Positions 34,853-45,167 of a DNA stretch of 64,000 nt are shown piece by piece. The translations under genes and the position numbers were made by a program. The DNA is taken from contig RQOL01000658.1 in the NCBI GenBank assembly GCA_013076295.1, positions 1,054,001 to 1,118,000 of the forward strand. Direction: 5' to 3'. The stretch's first letter is position 1. Each line of letters begins with the position of its first letter. The notes under the pieces are model-generated. The model was not told where the DNA came from, made no database searches, and was given only the letters and a program-made list of their open reading frames with translations. Source of the stretch: Sanderia malayensis (lineage: Eukaryota; Cnidaria; Scyphozoa; Semaeostomeae; Pelagiidae).

Positions 34853-37800
34853 TTAAGAAGGAACTTTGCCATCTCTGATGCATTGATTAAGAGTTTCCTC
34901 CATAATATCAAGACACAACTTGGCATGCGCATCAGAGAAGATCAAAGATGGTCGAAATCGGATACTTCTTTCACCACTACCATGATTAGCCAAGCCTAGT
35001 AAAAGAAACAACTATTCATAACACCGGTGTAATTACAATTAGATATTCATATGCAGTAAACACCCGCATACAAGAACAAGTAGATTAAGAACAGCGCTAC
35101 GGTCTTGAGGCCATAGTATTGAAATAATAGTATGGGTGCGAAATTCCAGTTTCAACACGCAGGTGCTTATTGCATTATTATTGTTTAGGATAACAGTTTA
35201 GTCTTGTGTGTAGCAAGACATTTCAACCCACTAATAATCAATCAATCCAGAAATTCAATCGTTCATACAATTACTCATAGATCCATCAATTCATTGATCA
35301 TGCATGCCTACATCAAAAGATCTATTGCGAATTCGCTTACCATTTCCCCATTGAGCACGATTGACAGCGTTTCTGATGGCCGTGTTTGGGTAATCTATAG
35401 CACAGAAAGTTCCAGCACCTCTAGCATTTGACAACACGCTTGGGTATTTAGCCTTAAAGGTAAGCAAAACACTTAACATAAATAACAATATATTACATCA
35501 ATAGCCCTGCAGTGCAAAAGCTAAAGATATTCTACATGAAATGACAAGAGAGTAAAGACTAGAAGCTGATATTAACCTGTAGTTTGTGGAGCCCTTGCAT
35601 CAAAGCATCGCCAGCTTTCTTTGTTCGCTCAATAAGATCATCTTGTTCAATTGCATCAACGACAGCTTTCAGCATGTGAACACGAGCTGGGTCTCCAAGC
35701 CAAGTGTTGAAGATACGGAATGACTGAAAAGATGTAAAGAAACTAGTCAATGTGATTAATAAGTGAGCTAAAATGATACGCCAAGAAAAGCAACCGAAAC
35801 ACATCTATGCTCTCGTAAATTCATTCATACACTCATGCGTCAAACAAGCAAACCATTCATGAATAAATCCATCCAGCAACCATCACACCAATCCATCTAT
35901 CCGACCATCAATCCATCAATCAATCCATCCTCCAATCTATCTACCCATCCACCAATCTCTCCGTCCATCCACCAATCCATCTACCCATCCACTAATTCAT
36001 CCATCTACGAATAACCTCAAAAAATCCATAAATCAGACAATATCACATCACATTATAAAGTGACTCACGTGTGAAATCAGAAAATCATCTTTGAAATAAA
36101 ACCCTCCAATCAACATCTTCTTTGCAAATGTGACAATGTCCGGAGACTCAGGAAGGTCCCAGGTCTGATGAGCCCTGAAATAAATACAACAAACATCAGT
36201 TTGAATACAAATACCAACAAACTCAGTTTACCTATACAACATCAAGCTGAAAATACAGCAGAGTATTTGTACATACCAGAATTTTCCTGTAACACCTACA
36301 CCAGTTTGAACTTCATCGACAATGAATGCAGCATCATACTAAAATAAATAATACAAATTAAATGTCTGCCAGGTCTTAGTCTCCATCCAGCTTCAATAGC
36401 AGCATGTCTGAACTCAGAGGTCTCCTGTGTAATGATATCTGATCGGAAAATAGAAACTTGTCGCTACCTTTTTGCAGATTTTCTGCAATTCTCTGAAAAA
36501 CTCTGGCGATGCATGATTGTCACCTGAAATTGAAAATTAGATAAATTTAATCAATCTAATTAATAAATCAGATGAGAAGAATCGCAAAGGCATTTAATTT
36601 ATCAAGAAATAAATACTGTGACAAGCAAGATTTGGGAAAGATTAGAAAAGATTTAGCGGGAAATGTAGCTGCAAAAGAAGGCTGCAAAATATTGCTTCAA
36701 ATATCCACTCTTTGCTTATATCTACCACCAAAAAGTCATGTTTAGAAACTGTATGCTGAAGAAAACAAATGAATCCCACCTCCTTCAGCTTGAATTGGTT
36801 CGATAACGACACCAGCCACATTAGATCCAGCCGCATTTCTCTCTTCGATAATCTTATCAACCTTAAAAAACAAAACACTGCGTTAATAAAACACGCAATG
36901 TTTCATGACAACGCCACAATAATAAAATACTTCAAAGAAAAAATAAATGCTTAGCACCAGCCACAAGGTTAGCAATTTCTTACAATATCAAGGCATCTTG
37001 CTTCTTCTTTCTTATTCTCAGCAACGTGGTCTTCAAGGGGATATTTCAGGTCTGGAAAGGGAGCCACTGGCCAATCGAAGGCTGGGATATCAACTTTATG
37101 AATGGCTTTACTGTGTGTAGCTGATAGTGTGCCTTGAAAATAAGAAGGATATGTCTTAAAACACGACAATAGATCAATCAAAGATCGTAAATAAAATCGT
37201 CGTCTTGTCTTTAAACAATAGATATAGTTATAATTAAGGTCTTATAGTATAGTGAAGGTTTTATAAAGTTAAAGATTTACCACTAAAATTTACATTTTTG
37301 TAATTAAATAATTTTAATGTATTTACGCATAAATACGAGAATGAAATCGATTTACCAATGGTTCTTCCGTGAAAGCCTTTTGAAAAGCAGAGAATGGATA
37401 AATCTGGAGCACCTGGTTTCTAGAGATGGAAAGAAAAAACAGAATAATATCAAAGAAATCACATAAACATGAAGTAGCTTCACTTGACAATGTCTGAAAC
37501 ATACATGTTACTAGTCAAGACTGAAGCATACATATGGCAAGTTAAAAACAATGGAGAAAGCAATAAGTTTGGGACATCAATGAATTTTCAATTTCAATGG
37601 TATAATCGATGCATTGGGGCTCAACCAAATATATTCGTTCATGTGATAATTACAAAACAAATTAACTTACCGCGCTCCTCATACACGTGTCCAGTTCAAG
37701 TTCTGTTGGCTCCGGGTCACCACGTTGGATTCTCTGAAAACAACAATAATTTATAACCTTCTTTGCTTGTATTCAAACATGATGTAATCATGTAGTGAAG

Positions 37801-40444
37801 CTGTAAAACAAAATTCAAAAAGGCAGACAAGTAAAACAATTAAAGAACAATGGCAGTGCCAGCCCTGAAGTAGCCAGGGGGGCATAATAATTTTGTCTCC
37901 CGCTTCTTCACCCATCGTAAAGTTCTACATGCCACACACTTATCCACCCCACCTTTTATTTTTTCATCAAATTTAAATAACTGTAAGATACACTCTGGCA
38001 ATACCTGGTGGGATACCCCCTTGTACCCCCGGTGATAATGCCAATGGCAGAAGATGCAGCAAGTAGCAGGAAGGATGTAATACAGGCATACATGTGTAGT
38101 TCATACATAGATTGATTTGTTTAGCTTACCCTGTATCTTATGAATGCTGCTTTAAATGCATTTTCCAACGCGCACGATCCGCATGCCATAGTTTGCACAT
38201 GATTCATTCCATCAGGGGCAACCTGAGCATGAAAAAGGAAACATTCAGCTGAGGAAATAGACTTGACTTCCTCTGTCTGGCTTGCCCACCACCCTGGCCC
38301 GGTGGAAATCACCAACACTTATTGCCAAGAACTTGCGAAATTTCAGCTATTGGCTGGTTGATTCTACTACAACAATTTACCAGCTAACAGCCTACCTTGA
38401 GCAGTGCTTCCTGAAGGCACTGGGCATGATTAACAGGTGGTGCAATACCCAATGCAGCTCTATTGACAATCATGCTCTGCAAAAGATAATGAAAATATCA
38501 CTGAACCTATCTCCACTCAAAAAAGACTGTGATAAGATAATAAACCAAACATCTGTTTCTTTGAATTGCTAAACCATAGTATTGTTTACTGGTGGGTTAA
38601 TTGGGGATTGATAAAATAAAGGGTTTCTTGTTTCCATTCAATATTTGTTTCATCAGAATTTGATTCTATAAACGTTTGAGAAACTTAAATTAGAAGCAGT
38701 TACCGTAAAGGAAGGTGAAGAGACAGCATTTATGATAGCTGGATGATTGTATCCTATAGAAAAAACATTTAAGAAAACAGATAAATTTGATGTTCAGTTG
38801 TACAATTCTCAAAGAATCTTTAAATAGAAATACAAGTTTGAAAACATGCATGACAATTATATTGTATACTACATACCCAGTGGTAGAGAGGCTATCTGTT
38901 GGAAGATATCAAGATAAGCATTTCCATCTACATCAACCAAATAGTTTCCTTGGCTCTTTTCATAGTCTGCAAAAACTTTCACTGTTTCCTTGAATCCAGG
39001 CTGGAGAAATTTGAAAAATAAAAAGCTGATTGAACATAGATTATTGTCTATCTTAAAGTGTCCCATAATTGCAATGTTCAGTTCAGATGTAAAAAATTAC
39101 CATAGCTTACCCCTTGAATTTTCACCAAATTTTCTATTTTTTCCTACAATTGACAATATTAAAATCGTATATAATTTTATAATTAACCAAGTAAAGATAA
39201 AGCAAACAACAGATTCCATAAACCCATGAATTAGCCCCCTAAAATAAGCCCCCATTTGGATAATCACTTACAAGGGTACTGAATCCAAGCATCAAAACAT
39301 TAAAGTTCTGCATTGAATTTATTGCAGTGAATTTATTGCAATTAAGAGTGAACTTAAGTCAATAAATTATTAATTAGCTGCATTCTATAGCTTTTAATTT
39401 TAATAAAAATATTTTAAGATTACATAAAAAACCAGCTAAAGTTTTGACTTTGCAAATAAGCCCCCTGGAGACTCATTTGAGGATTTACGATATCAAATAC
39501 GAAGATAAGATTTTCCGAGAACAATAAATACCTGTGAATTTGGCCCTGGAAACTGTGTTTTCATGATTGGTTGAGAGAAATCACCATCTTCCTTACATAG
39601 GACACTCTCTGGTGAATAGATAAATGGGTTAAAAAACATTATTAACATCATCTAAACAGATTCCTAGTTGAGAAATAACAATAAAAAATGGCTCATACCA
39701 ACCAACGACAGGTCAGCACTGACAGCTCTATACCTATGTATTTTACAAGAAAATTCAATGTTGAATAAACCCCACACAGAGGGTAGAAAATCTTGAATTT
39801 TCAATTCAAATTGTATCATAAATTTTGTAACACTCAAAATCTTAAAATATCACAATATATTTGAATAAAAGCTCTATTAAGCCCTGGAAATGTGCTCACT
39901 TGAGTTTTAGGGCTCCAAATGGGGGCATATTAGAGAGAGGGGTTATTAATGAATTAACGAAGAGGGCCATTAGAAAAGGGTCACCATAAAAAGTGAGCTT
40001 GATAAAATTCTCAAAAAAACTTCAAAAAATGCTTGGGCAAAATAACTGTAAAATAGTTTTTATGAACTTTTTTGGTTTGCTTGATCATAATTTCATCATC
40101 ATTAATAATTCCAATAACAGGAGAGCTTGATAGAAAAGGGGCTTAATTCAAAATTTGATTTTAGAAGGGGGCTTAATAGAGAGGAGTATATATTAAAAGG
40201 GGGGGGACTTGATAGAGCTTCTATAGTATACTTGAAGATGTGTTGCTGGTAACTGTGCAGCCTTGAGCAAAAAGTCCTACTCTTGCATATACTTGCATAA
40301 GCATTCTCATCCTTTTTGGAAGCAACATTTGCAAAAAATATGTTAGAAATTAATACCTTGACTGATGTATCTTGTGCTGGCGATTCTTCCATAGCAGAGT
40401 GGCAGAAGCCTTCTTGAAAACTTTTGAGCTTGTATTGAAACCAT
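34853..40444 (-). CDS. ABAT: 4-aminobutyrate aminotransferase, mitochondrial
   Basis: PLP-dependent transaminase of the mitochondrial matrix. It converts GABA plus 2-oxoglutarate to succinate semialdehyde plus glutamate, and also acts on beta-alanine and 3-aminoisobutyrate. Seventeen minus-strand exons: 40444-40357, 39608-39532, 39143-39111, 39000-38877, 38753-38704, 38476-38396, 38222-38130, 37733-37671, 37419-37356, 37132-36984, 36861-36780, 36523-36468, 36338-36277, 36174-36069, 35723-35577, 35452-35341 and 34995-34853. The 1530-nt frame gives 509 residues (human 500). Residues 1-29 form a basic presequence. Class III aminotransferase landmarks: [52 protein letters not shown], the PLP-lysine context [18 protein letters not shown] and [12 protein letters not shown] 33-nt exon at 39143-39111 is supported by phase and by family length. 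The key catalytic motifs appear intact. Confidence 0.95.
35825..36010. repeat. ATCC/ATCA-rich tetranucleotide tract in ABAT intron
   Basis: A degenerate run of CCATCCATCAATC-type words fills most of the intron between exons 36174-36069 and 35723-35577. A diverged copy of the 151-bp MITE family may lie at about 35047-35175 in the next-to-last stretch (CAGTAAACACCCGCATACAA). Confidence 0.65.
39868..40222. mobile_element. Inverted-repeat element in ABAT intron 1
   Basis: The left end AAGCTCTATTAAGCCC and the right end GGACTTGATAGAGCTTC are imperfect inverted copies. The interior has blocks of GGGGGCTTAATAGAG-like sequence. Similar blocks occur at 39225-39490, 43205-43300, 45225-45365 and 57720-57810, so this is a dispersed family. 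Confidence 0.55.
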
Positions 40445-42009
40445 GGTTTTTAGTTGCCAATGTGAGAACAATTTTGCAAACAAGGTGCTCTTTTAGATAA
40501 CGTCTTGAGACCCTCAAGTGCTACAGAAAGTATGGTAAAGAGTTGCATTTGCTGGTAAAGCAATGGGCAGACAAATAAAAAAGTGAATATACTTACTGTT
40601 CAATACAATAGAAAAGCAATAAGCTATTGTATTTCAACAATAGGCAAAATTTAGCTTTTATACTATGGTTTTTTCTGTTTTTATTTGTTAACATAAGTCA
40701 ACGAAATTGGAAGCTTCCTTGGCTATCACCAAGAAGGAGGTCCTCCTAGGGTTATTTTGAGGTTGCAAAATCAGAAAAAGTCAATTTGAAGATCGCAAAA
40801 AACAGGCAAAACAGGTTAAAACAGAACAGGAAGGCCTGAGGAGAGGAGGGGTGTGAACATATCCTAGACCCAGCAGCCTATATAATGCACAATTCTGTTT
40901 ATAATTCGTAAATCGACAACATGAACTACTGCAAATGTTTCAATAAATACCATTAAACAAACAGCAAAATGCCACTCGTCGAATACAACAGGGCCGGCCT
41001 TTTTCCTTCGGCATTTTGCATGTCGGCTCCTCAGCTCGCCTTTTCTGTGCAAGGTGGCAAACGTAAGACTAAACATGAATAATTATTGGAAGTATCTTAC
41101 CTAATCTTCAGCTCGGAATTTTCTTGTTTGTTATCACTTGAGCTGGACAGCCACTGCAACCAAATCTTTGTTCAAATTGATTGCAGATGATGGGAGGTGG
41201 CTTGACCTTTACTTTCGTCTTTCCTTCAGGCTCTGGCTGGATGAGCTCGGCTGTGTGTGTGTTGTGTGCTAATGTGCTGTTGCTCTGCTGGGCTGGGCTG
41301 TCTCTCACTACACTAACCCAAAACATGTGACATACAACACAATCACCCGCACACAACATTGTTTTTATTGGCTAATGTTGCAGACACACTAATGCGATTG
41401 GCTGAAGGTATACAGATTGAGACAATACACGTAAGACAAAAAAGACCTCATGAGACCATTTTGTCTCAAGGAGACCGACACTAGACTCACTACATTGCGT
41501 CCCTGTGGTACGGACCGAGGAAACCTTATTGCGTTGCGACATGCCCGTCCCGTAATATGATACCCTGTATAACTTTACCGCATTCTCATGCAAAATTAAA
41601 CTATTGCAACATAAATACAATGGACTGCAATCGCAATGTTTGTATGACAAAATTACACGTTAAAATAGCTCTTTTGGGAAGAATCGGTTCAAATAAAGAA
41701 AATTACAACCAACTAAATAAAACCTCAACATAACATTTGATAAAACAACCTCCATACAAACTTCTATGTGTCCAAAAAGCTTCACCAATGCTTCAGCTTT
41801 GGTCTCAATAGGGGGGATAAATATGAATATAGAGGGGCTAAACATGAACAATAAGATATTCCTGATAATGGCAACTGTTGTCCAAAGTAGTAATGTACCA
41901 ACAATAGAAAAAATAGCGGCATGTACTGTACAGTAAGCAGTTTAGCAAAAATCAAATTTGATTTGATGAAAACCAAAGAATAGAAAATGCTTTGTTATAT
42001 GTGAAAATG
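40445..42009. other. ABAT upstream / POLDIP3 3' flank
   Basis: About 1.6 kb between two genes on the same strand. It includes a fragment of the 151-bp MITE interior at 40596-40651 and a weak small open frame (listed separately). The region 41370-41650 has a higher GC content with many TTGCG and GCATT words but no recognised gene. Confidence 0.5.
41108..41359 (-). CDS. Small Cys-containing open frame, doubtful
   Basis: An 83-codon frame ends with PPPIICNQFEQRFGCSGCPA followed by QVITNKKIPS and a stop. A good splice donor (GTAAGA) lies just after the stop at 41100, and an acceptor at 41068. The C-terminal half looks protein-like, with a CxxC pair, but the N-terminal half is low-complexity Thr/His/Cys. 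It could be a small gene, a last exon, or an untranslated leader upstream of ABAT. I do not recognise it. Confidence 0.2.
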   Translation of the reverse strand: MLCAGDCVVCHMFWVSVVRDSPAQQSNSTLAHNTHTAELIQPEPEGKTKVKVKPPPIICNQFEQRFGCSGCPAQVITNKKIPS

Positions 42010-44616
42010 TTATATTTTCACAGTGAAAGTTACTGGTTTAATGGAAGGTTTTGTTAAAGGTGCTTTTTGCTCAAATTGCTGTGCCCTAAAAATAAATTTA
42101 AAAATTAGTAATGATACCTAAAAGCAAAAACATATAATTTGTGATAATTGAAGTTAAATACAACATTGACATTGATAACTGTTTACTAATGCCAACTGTA
42201 CACCAAAGTCCCAGGAAACTATGTGTATTTTGGGTTCCTGGCGACATGCTGTTCGAAACGGATGAACCCTAACGGTTTTGATATAAGAATGGGGGAAAAT
42301 CGTAATTGGATTAACAATCCAGAAACACATGTTGGCTGCTCAACCCTGAAAATACCTAACCCCAAAATTTTAGTCCAGGGCCCGGCTCCCCGAGACACAA
42401 ATATTTACCTCGAAGGTGGATGATAGATTTGTTGTTCAGGGAAGGCAACCTTACAAATCATTGGTTGTCCTGAAAGAAAAAGAGTATTATAATCTTAAAA
42501 TGCAATAATAAAGGTATGTTAGTGAAGAATTTAAAAGATTTTATTTTTAATAAGGGCTGTTAGGATGAAATTTCTTCTCAAAACATTGCAATAAATTAAA
42601 AAAAAAACAGCAGATTGTGTTTGAACAATAAGCTTGATGAAAAACCTGCAAGTTCTTATATGTGGGTTCTCACTATATTGCAGATACTTTGTTGGGTACA
42701 ATGATAGGGTAATTCAAAATAAACATATTCTACACTGTGGCATTCTACTCAGTCAAACATACCATCCAAGTTTCTTCCATTGTATTTTCGATGAGCCAAC
42801 ATGGCATCATTACTGACATGGTAAACAACTTCAGCTACACCACTTTGAATCATTCTCGCCGCTCGCAATGGGCCAACAGCACCAAAAAGTTCCTTCATGG
42901 CAAAGCAAAATAAAAAAGGAAAACAGGTTAGTGTTAAATTGGAGATTTCACATTTGCATTTAAATAAATTAACGAGTTCTTAATGTAACACATGGTAAAA
43001 TATAAAAACTCACAAAAATATCATCTGCAGAGACGTTTGGATGTAGATTTGTCACGAGGATTCTTGAGGCATTTGTCTAAAGATATGAAGTTTCATCTTT
43101 GTACTGATGATGCTCTGATATGATATACACACCATCTTCGCTGCCATTGCTTAAATAAATGTTCTATTTTTGTGGTGCTGTTTATTCAACATCCTCAACA
43201 TTCAAGTGAGGCACCCCAGCCGCTTATTTTTAGATGGGGGCTCATTTGGAAGAGGGTCATTCAAAGGTGGGGTCTTATTCAAGAATTAACGGGATTAAAC
43301 CTAAGTCCTTCGATACAGCACGCAATACAGTGGGCAAGCGGGTTTGCAATCACAGCTGCCAATCACAGCCTTTGCTCGCAACCATGCTTAGTTGAGTTAT
43401 CCAAACACAGCATGCTTTCCAAGTATGCTTTCCAATCAAGTAAAACAAGCATGTTGTCTGTCTCTTGTGAACTTGACTTTAAGCATGCTTCAAGCTCAAT
43501 TTTCAAAGTCTTGAAACCTCATTAACTGAAAGAGATTCTTATTTTCTTGGCCATTTTCAGTTATGCTGAAGTTCAATTGCATTTCCATAAAACCATCATA
43601 ATTCACATTATGAATGTCATTAACAAAATCAACAATAATTGCATGCATTGAAATTAAAACTCACCGAATCAAGGATATCATCATCTGTATGTTTGACTGG
43701 TGCAGGTTTTCTTGGTCTGGAAATAGGATGCAGTGAAGTAAGTTTAGGATGGTGTTGATTTGAGGCGACCTTTTCCGCTTCTGATTTTCTCCTTGCTTCA
43801 AATAAACTGTATTCACTTGGTAGTTCATTTGAATAACTGTCCGACTGTTCTACTGGAGCAACAGAGTCTCTGTTTTGATTTGTTGTCGTGATTAAAATAT
43901 CACTATCTCCTTGTATTACAGCTTCTCTATTTCGATGTCTCTCTTCAGCTGTTTGTAATGTTGTTACTTTAAGAGAAGTTCCAGTGAAAAGGGCCTTTCT
44001 TTCTTGTTCATCTTTTATTCTGGATATAATTTGTAGCTTACCACCAATCATAGATAGATCACGTTTCTTTGTAACTGCAGTTTCCCTTTGTTTCTGCCTG
44101 GAATTGTCTACCTGGACCTAAAGCAAGAAATTGTCAATTATTTAAGCAAAAATATATATATGCATTCATTGATTCTTTCAAAAATTTAATTTCATCTTTA
44201 GTAACCTTAGCTTTTTTCACAACATCTTGAGTATTTCTCTCCTTCTTGTTAACGCTGGTGGTTTTTTGTTTTGCTTCTTCAATTCTTTTCCTTGCATCAA
44301 ACCTCTTTGTGAAAAGTCTCGATGGGGTATTTTTTCCACCTATATCTCCAAGTAATCTTTTAAATTTATCTCTCGTTTGACTGCTGTCTCCTGCTATTAC
44401 TGCACTTGTATTTTCTGTATGGCCTAATTTCCCCCTGTCGCTTGCATTTCCTCGCCATTTATCCCGATTACCATTTATATTCGCGCCATTTCTTTTGATT
44501 TTGAGCTTGCTAGATGCTGCAATCGTAACTGTTCCTCTATTACTCTGCTTTCGTTTCGAAAACCCTTGTTTCTGAACCAAATCGTTCAACGACATGTCAA
44601 TTTTGCTTTTCGCCAT
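42010..44616 (-). CDS. POLDIP3: POLDIP3/SKAR-like RRM protein
   Basis: Nuclear RNA-binding protein. The family links mRNA export and S6K1 signalling, and was found as a partner of the polymerase delta p50 subunit. Six minus-strand exons: 44616-44206, 44117-43665, 43076-43014, 42892-42763, 42469-42409 and 42085-42010; 1194 nt, 397 residues. The N-terminus matches the family start (SLNDLVQKQGFSKRK) and includes the family's FDAR motif (TKRFDARKRIEEAK). The single RRM begins at RILVTNLHPNVSADDIFELF, with AARMIQSGVAEVVYHV and GRNLDGQPMICKV. The protein ends VTFTVKI, like the family tail. The RRM RNP motifs are atypical, as in POLDIP3 generally. The first donor (AAG/GTTACT) is weak, but it is the only one that keeps phase. 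The start codon lies 64 bp from a SINE. Confidence 0.9.
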
Positions 44617-44641
44617 TTTGAACTGGTGAATTACAGATGAT

Positions 44642-44649
44642 TATCGATA
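44642..44649. promoter_or_regulatory. TATCGATA (DRE-like) palindrome upstream of POLDIP3
   Basis: TATCGATA lies 25-33 bp upstream of the POLDIP3 start codon. In Drosophila this octamer is the DNA-replication-related element bound by DREF. Whether an equivalent factor exists in this organism is unknown. Confidence 0.3.
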
Positions 44650-44679
44650 TCAACAGTTAAAACTAGATGTACACAGCGT

Positions 44680-45167
44680 GGAGAGCAAATGATATAAATA
44701 CACATGCGCATTGACTCACACCCACAATTGGAAAGACTGTGCACACGATTCCAGATAAATATTTTTACGTATCTATATTTATCGGTGGCGAGTGTCCAGG
44801 CAGATGTCACTGGATATATATGAACAGACCGGCACTGTTGGCGCTCGTTACCCCGGTGTACCAACAGAGTTAGTAGTTGAGTACGATCGGTTGATGGTTT
44901 TTCGGCGTTTCTGCCGAAAAAACTATCCTGAACGGAAAGACGAAAAGTCCCGGTACGCCGGGGATCTACTTTCTCTTGTAGATCCTCGGTGTACCGGGCC
45001 TCATTTAATTTCAACTCAACTTCAACTCAACTTCAAGTGGAGCTCGGTGGAATCGATCCGTGACTCCATGAGTAGCAAGCACAAGTGCCAACCACTTCGC
45101 CACAAGAGTTGAACTAACAAAAAAGCTAATACTAAATGGTCCATTTTGGATTTGCACGAAAATTTAT
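44680..45167 (-). mobile_element. tRNA-derived SINE, copy 1 (488 bp)
   Basis: Read on the minus strand the element starts with a Pol III promoter: box A TGGCGAAGTGG (45102-45092) and box B GGATCGATTCC (45059-45049), 32 bp apart. The body contains a 21-bp hairpin (44949-44969 with 44978-44998; two positions are not Watson-Crick matches) and a second stem TTTTTCGGC/GCCGAAAAA near 44898-44921. The element is matched over exactly 488 bp by 53482-53969 in the same orientation. No poly(A) tail is obvious at the minus-strand 3' end. Frames of about 106 and 127 codons inside it are by-products of the repeat, not genes. Confidence 0.85.

Noticed and set aside
45049..45102. Functional tRNA gene
   Set aside because: Box A and box B are present, but they belong to a SINE head repeated elsewhere; no convincing acceptor stem or anticodon loop.
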